The notes: a model not told the origin generated them from the letters alone. A stretch of 64,000 nt of DNA from Terricaulis sp. (GCA_024707365.1 JANPZV010000008.1:410667-474666), one strand, 5' to 3'; counted from the first letter of the stretch, positions 1 to 9,489 are shown. Made by a program: numbers and translations.

Positions 1-1
1 G

Positions 2-705
2 GCGCGGCTTGCCGATGAAGGCGCGGTGCTGGCGCGTGAACGCGAGGGGGCGGGCTTTGGCGTTTTTTCCGCGCGGCGATCGCCGGCGCAGGCCAACGGC
101 GCGGCTGAGCGCAACAGAGGTGCGCGCGCTTGAAAGCGAAGGCGTGCTGAGCGCTGCGGGCGCGGATGCGTTTGTGCTGAGCCAAGCGGGCCGCGCGCGC
201 ACGCGCCGCGAGGCGGCGCCGGATGCGGAGCAGTTTCTCGCGCAACATGCGCCGATCATTGATCGCGCCATTATGGATGGCGCTGCGGAAAAAAACCGTG
301 CGCGGCTTTGATTCCGCAACGGCGTTCCGCCGCTTGGCGGCGTTGCGCGATGCGCGCGGCGGCGCCTGGCTCAATGCGCGCGAACTTGCGGCGGCAAATG
401 CGTTGCATGCCGATTGGGCGCGGGCGCAGGCGGGGCTGGTGCGCGGCTCCGATTGGCGCGCGCCGCCGAAAGGCGCATCCGCGCGCGGCGGCGCAGGCCA
501 TGACGCGGCGATGGCGGCGCGCTGCGACAGCAAGCGCGCGTTTGAAGATAAGCTCGCCAAGCTCGCCGCGCCGCTTCGGCGCACGGTGGAGCGGGTGGTG
601 CTTTACGAGGATGGGATTGAGGCGCTGGAGAGGGGCGAGGGCTGGCCGGCGCGCTCGGGCAAGCTGGCGCTAAAGCTCGGGCTCGCGCAATTGGCGATGC
701 ACTGA
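2..705 (+). CDS. DUF6456 domain protein, 5' end outside window, two frame breaks
   Basis: This is the 3' part of a gene that starts before the window. The repaired reading shows the C-terminal pattern of the alphaproteobacterial DUF6456 family: an arginine-rich leader, LSATEVRALESEGVL, RRLAALRDARGGAWLN, RGGAGHDAAMAAR and the closing GWPARSGKLALKLGLAQLA. The family is small and usually described as DNA-binding-like; its role is not known to me. The frame changes at the T6 run 63-68 (one T too many) and at the A7 run 289-295 (one A too many). Removing both restores one open frame to the stop at 703-705. It is convergent with sufE, which starts its 3' end one base later. The family call is fairly firm, the function open. 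Confidence 0.6.
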
Positions 706-1131
706 TCAGGCGGCGGCGCGCGCGGCCTCCTGCATGCGCGTCATCATGGCGAAGAGGCCGTTGGAGCGTTGCTGCGTCAGCGCGTCTTTAAGGCCCAGCC
801 GCTCAAACACCGCACGCGGATCGGCAGCGAGAATTTCCGCCGGCGTGCGCCCCGAGAAGATGCGCAGCAGCATGGCGATTTCGCCGCGCACCAGGTGCGC
901 ATCGGAATCGCCTCGGAAATGGAGCTTTTCCGGCGCGTCGGGGCGACGTTCGCTCACCAGCCAAACCCGGCTGACGCAGCCGCGTACGCGGGTGTGTTCG
1001 TTGCGCTCATCCTCGGTGAGCGGCTCAAGCGTGCGGGCAAGCTCGATCACATGGGCGATACGCTCCTCCCAATCAGGGAGGAGCGAAAATTCATCCGCCA
1101 GCGTTTGGATTGCGTCGTCGATCGAGGCCAT
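706..1131 (-). CDS. sufE: SufE family cysteine desulfuration protein
   Basis: SufE accepts sulfane sulfur from the cysteine desulfurase SufS and passes it on for Fe-S cluster assembly in the cytoplasm. The 141-residue reading is the normal length of the family. The active-site cysteine lies in the conserved context RVRGCVSRVWLV, and the C-terminal half has the typical LLRIFSGRTPAEIL and LTQQRSNGL motifs. The start at MASIDDAIQ was chosen over an upstream in-frame start because homologues begin about here and the extra 37 residues are not conserved-looking. No other suf gene is adjacent, so the rest of the SUF system must lie elsewhere. Confidence 0.9.
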   Translation of the reverse strand: MASIDDAIQTLADEFSLLPDWEERIAHVIELARTLEPLTEDERNEHTRVRGCVSRVWLVSERRPDAPEKLHFRGDSDAHLVRGEIAMLLRIFSGRTPAEILAADPRAVFERLGLKDALTQQRSNGLFAMMTRMQEAARAAA

Positions 1132-1169
1132 GTGCAGCACATGCGCCCCGACGCGCGCGGGGGCAAGCC

Positions 1170-2213
1170 CTAACGCTGGCCGCCTGTTGAACTCGGCGCC
1201 AGCGCCGTGGTCGCGCCGGGGAGCGCCACATCGCCAATGCACTGGCCGACATCGCGCAAGCCATGCGCGGCCAAGCAGAAGGTGTTCTCATAACGGAAGC
1301 GCGCCGCCGACATGCACTGGAACAGCTGCAGTTGCGACATCTCAAGGCAATCGCGCGAGCGCGGATCGTTGAGCAATTGCGAAATCTGCGGCTGGTGCGT
1401 GGTTTCGGCGTCGAGCGCTTGCAGCGCGGCGACGGCGGCCATGCGGTCGATCGCTTCGCCGCGGGTGTGGTTGATGCGCCATTCCTGGCGCGGCAGGGCC
1501 GATACTTGCGTGACTTCAGCCTGGCCGCTTAGCGCGTCCCAGAAGCGGCGCCCGCCAAACGCGGAGGGATCCTGGTGCGGAGCGGTTGAAAGCGCGGCCA
1601 CCGAAAGGCGCGGCGCGTAAGCATCCGGCACGGCGGTGGCGGGCGCGCCATTGACCGAAAGATCGCGCACGCGCTGCAGCCGTTGGCGCTGCTGCGGGGC
1701 GACGGCGTTGGCCCAGCGCTGGCGCTGCAGCGTGTAGGAAAGCTCGCGATAGCGATCGGCCATTTCGACGATTCGGGCGGAATCGGCGTTGGCGGATTCA
1801 AGCAATGTGCGGGTGGCTTGCTGGCCCCCGCGCAGGCCGCGCGCATAGGTGGGATCAACCGTGATCGCCCAGATCACCGCATCGCGGCCATAATAGGCTG
1901 CCGCATCGCGCACGCCTTGCACAAATTCCGGCGATTGCGCCGCCGTGGATGCGCCATAGGCGACCCAGCCGCGCGCGAGCTGAGCGCGATTGTGCCGGCC
2001 GAGCCGATCAATCACGCCTTCTAGATCGCTATCATTGCGCAGCGTCAGCGTGCGCAGCTCGGAAACATCATTCTGGTAGGCGGCGTAGGCGTTGAGCGCG
2101 CTGCGCACTTCCCCGGTCGCGGGGGCTGGCGCTGGGGCGTTGGCATCCTGGGCGCTCGCAGCCCCGAGAAGGGCGACGACAGCCGTTGTGGTCCAGATCG
2201 CCAGGTTTCGCAT
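1170..2213 (-). CDS. Secreted protein of unknown function
   Basis: I do not recognise the family. The 347-residue protein begins with a clear signal peptide (basic MRN, hydrophobic core TTTAVVALLGAAS, then AQDANAPAP). The mature part is mostly alpha-helical and Arg/Gln-rich, with several cysteines near the C-terminus (SRDCLEMSQ, QCMSA, TFCLAAHG, GQCIGD) that could form disulfides in the periplasm. The ATG at 2213 is preferred to the GTG at 2219 because an AGGAG sits seven bases upstream of the ATG and too close to the GTG. It is divergent from the histidine kinase at 2325, across an intergenic region with three GANTC sites. Confidence 0.65.
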   Translation of the reverse strand: MRNLAIWTTTAVVALLGAASAQDANAPAPAPATGEVRSALNAYAAYQNDVSELRTLTLRNDSDLEGVIDRLGRHNRAQLARGWVAYGASTAAQSPEFVQGVRDAAAYYGRDAVIWAITVDPTYARGLRGGQQATRTLLESANADSARIVEMADRYRELSYTLQRQRWANAVAPQQRQRLQRVRDLSVNGAPATAVPDAYAPRLSVAALSTAPHQDPSAFGGRRFWDALSGQAEVTQVSALPRQEWRINHTRGEAIDRMAAVAALQALDAETTHQPQISQLLNDPRSRDCLEMSQLQLFQCMSAARFRYENTFCLAAHGLRDVGQCIGDVALPGATTALAPSSTGGQR

Positions 2214-2227
2214 CGTCACGCTCCTGT

Positions 2228-2264
2228 GAATCTCTGTGGGTGAGTCCGCTTCCAGTTGCGACTC
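2228..2264. promoter_or_regulatory. Cluster of three GANTC (CcrM-type) sites in a divergent promoter
   Basis: GAATC at 2228-2232, GAGTC at 2242-2246 and GACTC at 2260-2264 lie in the intergenic region between the secreted-protein gene (minus) and the histidine kinase (plus). In Caulobacterales, GANTC is the target of the cell-cycle methyltransferase CcrM, and sites concentrated in promoters often mark methylation-sensitive transcription. That this promoter is controlled in this way is inference. Confidence 0.4.
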
Positions 2265-2324
2265 AGAGAGGGCAGCATTGGCCCCGTCGCGTTAAGAAGT
2301 CTTTTACTCGCGGGCCGCGCACCA

Positions 2325-3548
2325 GTGTCAACACAACAGGCCGTAAGCTCAGCAGTTGGCGCACAGCCAAAAGCAGCAACCCACCGCGCCCGCTTGGGCG
2401 TGGCGCTGTGGGCGTGGCTAGGGGCTGCGCTTTTGGTGGGCGTGCTGGGCTATGCCAGCGGCGGCGCGCGCGCTGGCGTCGGGCTGGCGACGGCGCTGAT
2501 GGCCGCGCCGGCTTTGGCGGGATTTGTGCTGCTGCCGCGGCTTTACAGCGCCCGCGCGGCCGATTCGGCGCTGGTGGCGGCTTGGATCGTTGCGGGGGCG
2601 GGGCTTGTCGCCGGCGGCGGCGGGGCAAGCTCGCCCTTGGCGCTGATGCTGATTTTAGGCCCGGCGTGGGCGCTTGCCTTGGGGCGGCGCTGGGTGGCGG
2701 AAGCGGGCGCCGCTGCGGTGCTGGCGTATGCCGCCGGCGCGGCTTTGGCGCTCGCAGCGCCGGCGGCCACGCTTGGCGCGTTTCCGGAAATGGCGGCGGC
2801 GGCGAGCCTTGCGTTCGCCGCCGGGCTGATGGCGTTGGCGCAAAGCAAAGCGCGCCCGGTTCGCGCCATGGGGGAACGCATCGCCGAGGTGAGCCACGAA
2901 TTGCGCACCCCGCTAACGCATATTCTCGGCTTCTCCGAAATGATCGAGCGGCAGATTTTTGGCCCGGCCGGTGAGCGCAATGTCGAATATGCCGGGCTCA
3001 TCCGCAAAGCGGGCGGGCATCTGCTGGGGCTGGTGAACGATCTGCTTGATCTGTCGAAGATGGAGGCCGGCAAGTTCGAGATCGTGCGTGAGCGTTTTGA
3101 TGCGCGCGCGATTGTTGAAGAGGTGGTGCGGCTCTCGGTTGATGCGGCGGAGAAGAAGGCCATCGCGCTGGGGATGACGACGCTGGAAGCGGCGCTTGAA
3201 GTGGACGCTGATCCAACCGCGCTGCGGCGCATCCTCATCAACACGCTGGGCAACGCGCTGAAATTCACGCCCGAGGGCGGGCGCGTGATCATCGCCGCGC
3301 GCGCCGAAGAAGGCGCGCTGGTGCTCGATACAATCGATAACGGCCCCGGTATTCCAGAGGCGCAGCGCGAACGCCTCGGGCATGCGTTCGAGCGCGGGCC
3401 GGGGGTTGAGCGGATTGAAGGCGCGGGGCTGGGCCTCTCGCTGGTGCGCGCGCTCGCCGCGCTGCATGGCGGGGCTTTAAGTTTTCACGATGCGCCGGGC
3501 GGGGGCGCGCTGGTGCGGGTGCGTTTGCCGGTTTTAGTCGGCGCGTAA
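2325..3548 (+). CDS. Membrane sensor histidine kinase
   Basis: A 407-residue sensor kinase. Residues about 30-190 are a series of hydrophobic alanine/leucine-rich segments (probably five or six membrane helices) with no recognisable periplasmic sensor domain. The HisKA motif EVSHELRTPLTHILGF has its histidine near residue 190. It is followed by an N box (NTLGNALKFTPEGG), DNGPGIP and GAGLGLSLV of the ATPase domain. The stretch MIERQIFGPAG after the histidine resembles the PleC/DivJ branch of kinases. The GTG start at 2325 is a choice; an upstream TTG at 2256 is possible. No response regulator is adjacent, so the partner is unknown. Its 3' end overlaps the convergent next gene by 15 bases. Confidence 0.8.
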   Translation: MSTQQAVSSAVGAQPKAATHRARLGVALWAWLGAALLVGVLGYASGGARAGVGLATALMAAPALAGFVLLPRLYSARAADSALVAAWIVAGAGLVAGGGGASSPLALMLILGPAWALALGRRWVAEAGAAAVLAYAAGAALALAAPAATLGAFPEMAAAASLAFAAGLMALAQSKARPVRAMGERIAEVSHELRTPLTHILGFSEMIERQIFGPAGERNVEYAGLIRKAGGHLLGLVNDLLDLSKMEAGKFEIVRERFDARAIVEEVVRLSVDAAEKKAIALGMTTLEAALEVDADPTALRRILINTLGNALKFTPEGGRVIIAARAEEGALVLDTIDNGPGIPEAQRERLGHAFERGPGVERIEGAGLGLSLVRALAALHGGALSFHDAPGGGALVRVRLPVLVGA

Positions 3549-4364
3549 CATCAGAAACGCGCGCGCGGCGGCGAGATCGCCCACCTCGACAAGCAAACGC
3601 TCGCTCGTGCGCGCGCCGCGCAATTCGATCACCACGCTTTCGCGCGGATCAAGCGCGAGCATGGTTTGGAAGGCTTCATCGGTGAAGGTGAACACAGTTT
3701 GCGCGGCGCCGCCTGGGCGCTGTTCTGTACTGCGCGCGCTGGGGAAGGTGCGGGTGGCCGCGCCCGGCGCGGGCGCGCCCGCTTCGAGCCCATAGGCGAC
3801 GCGGGCGGTGAGATCGAGCGCGCCTGCGCGCGCGCGGCGCGGATCGCGCAGGATCAGGCGCGCGCCCGTGGCGCTGGTCTGGTTGAGCACAAGGCTGAGC
3901 GCTTGGCCGCCGCTGAGTTCGCGCACGCCGAAACTCGTATTGGCGTCGATGGTTTGGCTAAGCCGCCAGCGATTGGGCCCGGTGGCGCGGCGCGCTGTCC
4001 AGTTGCGGCGCCAGCCGCCAAATTCCATGACGGGCGTGTGCGCCCATTGTTCGTAGGCTTCGCGCGCATCGGCGGCGGCCGCTTGCGTGCGCGGATCGGT
4101 GCAGGCGCGGTTCTGCGCCGCGCCATCCACGGCGGCGTCCAGTTCCGAGAGGCGCGCATCGTTCCAGCCGGCGCGCAGCAGCGCGCCGCGCGCCTGGGCC
4201 GCGCCCGCCTCCAGCGCCGCGCGCGGGCCTGGGCTAAGCAGGCGGCAGCGATCGCCGAGCTTGATGAGGCCGAGCCGCTCCACCAGCACGGCCTGCGGGC
4301 TTTGCGCTTCGGCGGCGGCGGAGCTCGCAAACGCGAGCGCGGTGGCGAAGAAGATAAGGCGCAT
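3534..4364 (-). CDS. Secreted protein of unknown function
   Basis: A 276-residue protein with a signal peptide (MRLIFFATALAFASSAAAEA). The first half has several cysteines and Trp/Arg-rich segments (GDRCRLLSPGPRAALEAG, EFGGWRRNWTARR). The second half looks like a beta-rich domain in which the protein is compared with stimulus-type sequences (ARLILRDPRRARAG, VVIELRGARTSERLLVEVGD). I cannot name the family. The start at 4364 is set by the signal peptide; the frame stays open upstream, but that part is not signal-like. It is divergent from the DUF1491 gene. Confidence 0.6.
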   Translation of the reverse strand: MRLIFFATALAFASSAAAEAQSPQAVLVERLGLIKLGDRCRLLSPGPRAALEAGAAQARGALLRAGWNDARLSELDAAVDGAAQNRACTDPRTQAAAADAREAYEQWAHTPVMEFGGWRRNWTARRATGPNRWRLSQTIDANTSFGVRELSGGQALSLVLNQTSATGARLILRDPRRARAGALDLTARVAYGLEAGAPAPGAATRTFPSARSTEQRPGGAAQTVFTFTDEAFQTMLALDPRESVVIELRGARTSERLLVEVGDLAAARAFLMLRAD

Positions 4365-4413
4365 GGGCACGCCAAGCGTTAAACTGCCCAGGCTAAATTC
4401 CGGTGAACGCGCG

Positions 4414-4770
4414 ATGGATGAGTTAAAAACTGATTTCTGGGCCAGCGCCCTCATTCGCCGCGCGCAGATTGCGGGGGCGTTCGCGGGCGTGGTGCGCAAG
4501 GGCGATGCGGACGCCGGCGCGGTGCTGGTGAAGGTGGCGACCCTTGATGGCCGTGCGCGGCTCTATGCGCCCGCCCGCAACGGGGAGGGGGAACGCATCT
4601 GGCTCGATCTTTCCGCCGGTTCGCTGGGCGATGAAGAGCGCGCGGTGGACGAGGCCGCGCGAAAGCGGGCCGAACGCGATCCCGATCTCTGGCTGATCGA
4701 GGTCGAGGATAAGCACGGGCGGCATTTTTTGGAGGAGCCGGTGGATACGGTTCTCGGGGCGCGGGATTAG
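4414..4770 (+). CDS. DUF1491 family protein
   Basis: A 118-residue cytoplasmic protein with the hallmark order of DUF1491: LKTDFWASALIRRAQIAG at the N-terminus, then an alternating VLVKVATLDGRARLYAP segment, ERIWLDLSAG, and the acidic-basic DEAARKRAERDPDLWLIEVED near the C-terminus. The family is confined largely to alphaproteobacteria and has no assigned function. The ATG at 4414 matches the usual family start. It lies 93 bases before prfC on the same strand and may share its transcript. Confidence 0.85.
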   Translation: MDELKTDFWASALIRRAQIAGAFAGVVRKGDADAGAVLVKVATLDGRARLYAPARNGEGERIWLDLSAGSLGDEERAVDEAARKRAERDPDLWLIEVEDKHGRHFLEEPVDTVLGARD

Positions 4771-4863
4771 GGGTTCGGGCGCCGCCGCGCCCTCCGGTGG
4801 CCTTTTGAGCTGGCGCTTGCTAACACCCGCTCCCCAAACCCGAGCCCCGAGAACCGAACACCG

Positions 4864-6467
4864 ATGTCCGCCGATCCCGCCGCCGAGGCCGCGCGCCGCA
4901 GAACCTTTGCGATCATTTCGCACCCTGACGCGGGCAAGACCACGCTGACGGAATCGCTGCTGCTGGCGGGCGGGGCGATCCATTTGGCCGGCGCGGTGGC
5001 CGCGCGCGGGGCGGCGCGGCGCACGCGCTCTGACTGGATGAAGATCGAGCGTGAGCGCGGGATTTCGGTGTCGTCCTCGGTGATGATGTTCGAGCACGGC
5101 GGGGAGGTGTTCAATCTGCTCGATACGCCCGGCCACGAGGATTTCTCGGAAGATACCTATCGCACGCTGACGGCGGCGGATTCGGCCATCATGGTGCTGG
5201 ACGCGGCCAAGGGCATCGAGCCGCAAACGCTGAAGCTGTTTGAGGTGTGCCGCCTGCGCGACATTCCGATCACCACCTTCATCAACAAGATGGATCGCGA
5301 AGCGCAGGATCCGTTCGCGCTGTTGGATGAAATCCATTCCAAGCTGGCGATGGATACCGCGCCGATGTATTGGCCCGCCGCTTCGGGCCAGCGCTTTGCC
5401 GGCATGCTTGATCTGACGCGCGATGAATTCGTGCCGTTCAAGCGGCTCGAAGCGGGCGAAGATGGCTTTGCAAGCCAGGAGCGCCAGAAGCGCGGCGGCG
5501 CCAATTTCCTTGAAGGCGTGCGCGACGACGTGCGCGCCGAGCTGGAGGAAACCGCAGAGCTGGCGCGCGAGGGGCTGCCGAAATTTGATCTTAAGGCGTT
5601 CCGCGAAGGGCATTTGACGCCGGTTTATTTCGGTTCGGCGCTGCGCCGCTTTGGCATTCCTGAATTGCTGGCGGGCCTTGGCGCGCATGCGCCCAGCCCC
5701 CGCCCGCTGCCGGCGACGAGCAAGGGCCAAGAGCGGGAGATCGATCCGGCCTTCGGCGAGGTGACGGGCTTTATCTTTAAAATCCAGGCCAACATGGATC
5801 CAAAGCACCGCGATCGCGTCGGCTTTTTCCGCGTATCTTCAGGCCGCTTCCAGCGCGGCATGACGCTGAAAACCGCCGCCGGCAAGGCGATCAACGTGCA
5901 CAACCCGCTGATGTTCATGGCCCAGGAGCGTGAGATCGCCGATGAGGCGTTTCCCGGCGATGTGATCGGCATTCCCAATCATGGCGGGCTGCGCGTGGGC
6001 GATAGCCTTTCGCAGAGCGGGGACGTGAGCTTTCGCGGCATTCCGAATTTCGCGCCGGAAATTCTCAAGCGCGTGCGCGTGCGGGATCCGCTTAAGCAAA
6101 AGCATTTGCGCCGCGCGCTGGAATCGCTGGGTGAAGAGGGCGTGACCCAAGTGTTCAAGCCGGTGACGGGCGGGGATCTTGTGGTCGGCGCCGTTGGCCA
6201 ACTGCAATTTGAAGTGCTGGATGAGCGGATGAAGGCCGAATATGGACTTGAAGTGATCTTCGAGCCTTCGCCTTATCAGGCCGCGCGCTGGGTCAGCGCC
6301 GAGACGCGCGCCGATCTTGAAGCGTTCACCGATAAGTCAAAATCGCAGATGGCGGCGGATGTGGATGAAGCGCCGGTTTTCCTTGGCAAGAGCGCCTGGG
6401 AAATCGGCTATGTGCAGGAAAAAATCCGAAGATACGCTTTTCCACCACCAAGGAGCGCGCGGTTTAA
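4864..6467 (+). CDS. prfC: Peptide chain release factor 3 (RF3), one 3' frame break
   Basis: RF3 is the translational GTPase that removes RF1/RF2 from the ribosome after termination. G1 is HPDAGKTTLTESLLL, G3 DTPGHEDF and G4 NKMD. Switch I carries SDWMKIERERGISVSSSVM, characteristic of RF3 rather than EF-G. The C-terminal RF3 domain with the conserved EYGLEVIFEPSPY follows. The frame breaks at the A6 run 6419-6424. One more A restores EKNPKIRFSTTKERAV and a stop at 6465-6467, for 534 residues, the family length. Without repair the last dozen or so residues are replaced by an unrelated tail. I treat this as a sequencing indel. Confidence 0.93.
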
Positions 6468-6490
6468 ACGCCTCCCGGCCAAGGCGTTGC

Positions 6491-7573
6491 TTAAGCCGCT
6501 TCGGCGGATTTGCGCACTTTGAAGAAGCGCATCGCCCGCTGCGCGGCTTCGATTGGCACCTCGTTATACATGCGGCCAAATTCTTCGGCGCGGCCGATGG
6601 CGTCATCGCCGCCGCACGCCAACACGGCGAGCGTCACAAAAAGCGGCCGCTCCACATCGGAGGCGCGGCAGAGCATGGCCAGGCCATCCATATCCTTGCG
6701 CGCGATGATGTCTGTTGCGGTTTCGCGGTCAACGCCGGTGAGTTCGGCGAGGCCGCAGAGGAAGTGCTGCGTCTTGGCTTCGCGGTAGAGCGAAACCAAG
6801 AGGCGCGCGTTGAGCTCGCCGGAATTGCGCTTTTGCGTGATGTAATGGATGGCGTTGCGGGTTTCGGCGCTGGTGTCGCCCGCGGCTTTGCGCATGCGCG
6901 CGCGCGTGCGGGCGAGCGCCTTGTCAAGCGTGGCGGGATCGACGCTGGCGTTGCGCTCAAGGATCTGATCGCGCAGGGCGGTTTCGACCACGAAATACAT
7001 TTCGTTCAGCAGATCGAGCGGCACATCGCGGCGGCCGATGACGCCCGCATGCAGCTTTGTGTTGGCGCGCGCGCGATCAACCACGGTTTCCATGCTGGCC
7101 CGGGAGATGCTCGCGCCGTCATTACGCACCAGGGTGTCGAGCGCCTGGTCATCGCCATGCTGGACGATTGCGTCGGAGACGGCCTCGCTCACCATCGCGC
7201 GCGCGGCCACGGCGTTGATGTGATCTTGGCTCTGGCGCTCAACCACTTGAACCAGGGCTTGGTCATCCAGCAGGGCGCTGCGCTTGAGGACGGGGCCGGC
7301 GATGGCGAACGCGTGGTTGGCGAGATCGGTGAGCAGGCCCATGGGCGCATCCGCGGCGTCAGCGAACACTTCCGAGAGCTCGGCGAGCACCCCTTCCTGC
7401 ATCTCGGCGGCGACAAGCTGCAGCACCTCGTCAAACAGGGCTGTCTCGCGCGCGCTGCGGGTGCTGGCCGTTTCAAAAAACAGGTCCGTCACCTCGCGCA
7501 GCAGATCGCGCCGCCGCGCGCTGCTTTGGGCCTGCGCCAGATCGATCAGTTTGGCAAACCGCGCTTGGGTCAT
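6491..7573 (-). CDS. DUF2336 domain protein
   Basis: A 360-residue, almost entirely helical protein of the alphaproteobacterial DUF2336 family, made of helical-repeat-like segments (for example LFDEVLQLVAAEMQEGV, ELSEVFADAADAPMG, LLTDLANHAFAIAGPVL, and near the C-terminus FLCGLAELTGVDRETA). No catalytic motif is visible; the family is of unknown function and common in Caulobacterales and Rhizobiales. The ATG at 7573 follows a G-rich stretch that could serve as ribosome binding site. It is transcribed alone, with a palindromic intergenic region upstream. Confidence 0.8.
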   Translation of the reverse strand: MTQARFAKLIDLAQAQSSARRRDLLREVTDLFFETASTRSARETALFDEVLQLVAAEMQEGVLAELSEVFADAADAPMGLLTDLANHAFAIAGPVLKRSALLDDQALVQVVERQSQDHINAVAARAMVSEAVSDAIVQHGDDQALDTLVRNDGASISRASMETVVDRARANTKLHAGVIGRRDVPLDLLNEMYFVVETALRDQILERNASVDPATLDKALARTRARMRKAAGDTSAETRNAIHYITQKRNSGELNARLLVSLYREAKTQHFLCGLAELTGVDRETATDIIARKDMDGLAMLCRASDVERPLFVTLAVLACGGDDAIGRAEEFGRMYNEVPIEAAQRAMRFFKVRKSAEAA

Positions 7574-7617
7574 AGGGAGGGGGCACCCGCGATGCTCAAT
7601 AAATACAGGATTTTAGC

Positions 7618-7631
7618 TTTACGCTCGTAAA
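7618..7631. promoter_or_regulatory. Operator-like palindrome upstream of the DUF2336 gene
   Basis: TTTACG-CT-CGTAAA is a perfect 6-bp inverted repeat with a 2-bp centre, flanked by a second nested pair (GCTTT at 7616 and AAAGC at 7633). It lies 45-58 bases upstream of the DUF2336 start (minus strand), in the 98-base gap after the ABC-F gene. The same gap ends in TTAA-N7-TTAC (7661-7675), a weak CtrA-like match overlapping the ABC-F stop codon. It could be a transcription factor site; I see no terminator with a T tract here. Confidence 0.3.
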
Positions 7632-7671
7632 CAAAGCCTGCACGCGGACGCTGTAGGGCGTTAACGGGTGT

Positions 7672-9489
7672 TTACGTTTCGGCGGCGAGGCTCTCGCGTT
7701 TAAGCTCGATGTCGAGCCATTCGGCCTCTGCCGCCTCAAGCGTGGCGCGGGCGGCTTCCAATTGGGCGGCGATTTTCTGAAAGGCTGCCGGATCGCGCTC
7801 AAAAGCGCCGTCTTGGGCCAGGCGCGCTTCAAGCGCGGCGATCTCGGCCTGCAGCTTTGGCATCAGCGCATCGAGTTCGGCGGCGCGGCGCTCATCCTTA
7901 TAGCTCAGCTTGGTGGCTTTGCGCGGCGCGGCCGGCGCGATGGGAGCGGCGGCTTTGGGCGCGGGCGCGGCGGCGGGCTTGCGCGGGAAGGCGCGCTCGA
8001 AATCGGCCCAGCCGCCGGGGGATTCCACCCAGCGCCCGCCGCCAATGGGGCCGACGATCTGGGTGGCGACGCCATCGAGAAAGGCGCGGTCATGGCTGAC
8101 GATCAGCACCGTGCCGTCATAGCCGGCGAGCATGTCCTCAAGCTGATCGAGCGTATCCATATCGAGATCGTTGGTGGGTTCATCGAGCACCAGGAGGTTC
8201 GCCGGTTTCGCCAGCGCGATGGCGAGCGCGAGGCGGTTGCGCTCTCCGCCCGACAGCGCGCTGATGGGCTGGCGCAGGCTTTCTGGGCCAAACAAAAAAT
8301 TGCGCGCGTAGGCGGCGACATGGCGCGGCCTGCCATGCACGATCACTTGATCCCCGCCCATGGGGGCGAGCGCTTCCCATATCGTGTCGCTCGGATTGAG
8401 GATGGCGCGGGTTTGATCGACATAGGCGATCTCCAATTGCGCGCCATGGCGCACCGCGCCCGCATCCGGCTCGCGCTGGCGCAGCAGGATTTCGAGCATG
8501 GTGGTTTTGCCGGCGCCATTGGGGCCGACGAGGCCGATGCGATCGCCGCGCATGACGCGCAGCGAAAAATTGTCGATGATCTGGCGCTCGCCATAACGCT
8601 TGGAAACGCCCTTGGCCTCGATGACGAGGCGTGCGCTTTCATTGCCTTTATCGGCGGCGAGCGCGGCTTTTTGCACATTGGCGCTGGCGTTGCGCTGGCG
8701 GCGCTCATCGCGCATGGCCATCAGGCGCGCGCGGCGGCCCTCATTGCGCGAGCGGCGTGCGGTGACGCCGCGCTGCAGCCAATGCTCCTCGGCGCGCAGA
8801 TGGGTTTCAAGCCGGGAAAGCGCGCGCTGCTCTTCCACCTCGACCTGCTCGGCCCATTGATCGAACGCCGCATAGCCGCGCGGGTTTTTCAAAAGCGCGC
8901 GCTGGCGCAGCCAGAAGGTGGTGTTGGTGACGCGCTCAAGAAAGCGCCGATCGTGGCTGACGATCAGGCACGCGCCGCGAAAGCCGGCGATGGCCGCTTC
9001 CAATTCTTCGATGGCTTCGATGTCGAGATGGTTGGTCGGCTCATCGAGCATGAGCACGTCCGCATCCGCCGCGAAGGCGCGCGCAAGGCCGGCGCGGCGG
9101 GCTTCGCCGCCTGAAAGCCCCGAAGGGGCGCGATCGGGATCGAGCCCGAACAGCGCAAGCGCCGCTTCCGCTTCGTGCGGCGGCGCATCCACGCCGTTGC
9201 GGGCGGAGGCGCGCTGCACATAGGCGCGCAGCGTGGGCGCATCCTCAAAGTCAGGCTCCTGCGCGGCGTAGGCGAGGCTTGCGCCGCCGGCGAGGGCGAT
9301 GGCGCCGGAATCGGCCTCGGCGCGGCCGGCCAGGATGCGCATCAGCGTGGATTTTCCTGCGCCATTGGCGCCCACCAGCGCTGCGCGCTCGCCCTTGTGC
9401 AGCACAAGATCGACGCCTTCAAACAGCATCGCCATGCCCATGGAAAGGCGCAAGCCATTGGCTTGGATGAGAACGGGCCCCTGAGCCAT
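7672..9489 (-). CDS. ABC-F family ATPase (Uup-like)
   Basis: A 605-residue soluble protein with two ATP-binding cassettes and no membrane segments, typical of ABC-F ribosome- or nucleic-acid-associated ATPases. Cassette 1 has Walker A GANGAGKST, signature LSGGEARRAGLARAF and Walker B VLMLDEPTNHLD. Cassette 2 has GPNGAGKTT, LSGGERNRLALAIAL and LLVLDEPTNDLD. A linker rich in Arg/Glu joins them. After residue about 515 come an Ala/Pro segment and a C-terminal coiled coil (DALMPKLQAEIAALEARLAQ), as in Uup. The start is MAQGPVLIQ, 5 bases from the stop of the penicillin-binding protein gene upstream, so the two are probably cotranscribed. Confidence 0.88.
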   Translation of the reverse strand: MAQGPVLIQANGLRLSMGMAMLFEGVDLVLHKGERAALVGANGAGKSTLMRILAGRAEADSGAIALAGGASLAYAAQEPDFEDAPTLRAYVQRASARNGVDAPPHEAEAALALFGLDPDRAPSGLSGGEARRAGLARAFAADADVLMLDEPTNHLDIEAIEELEAAIAGFRGACLIVSHDRRFLERVTNTTFWLRQRALLKNPRGYAAFDQWAEQVEVEEQRALSRLETHLRAEEHWLQRGVTARRSRNEGRRARLMAMRDERRQRNASANVQKAALAADKGNESARLVIEAKGVSKRYGERQIIDNFSLRVMRGDRIGLVGPNGAGKTTMLEILLRQREPDAGAVRHGAQLEIAYVDQTRAILNPSDTIWEALAPMGGDQVIVHGRPRHVAAYARNFLFGPESLRQPISALSGGERNRLALAIALAKPANLLVLDEPTNDLDMDTLDQLEDMLAGYDGTVLIVSHDRAFLDGVATQIVGPIGGGRWVESPGGWADFERAFPRKPAAAPAPKAAAPIAPAAPRKATKLSYKDERRAAELDALMPKLQAEIAALEARLAQDGAFERDPAAFQKIAAQLEAARATLEAAEAEWLDIELKRESLAAET

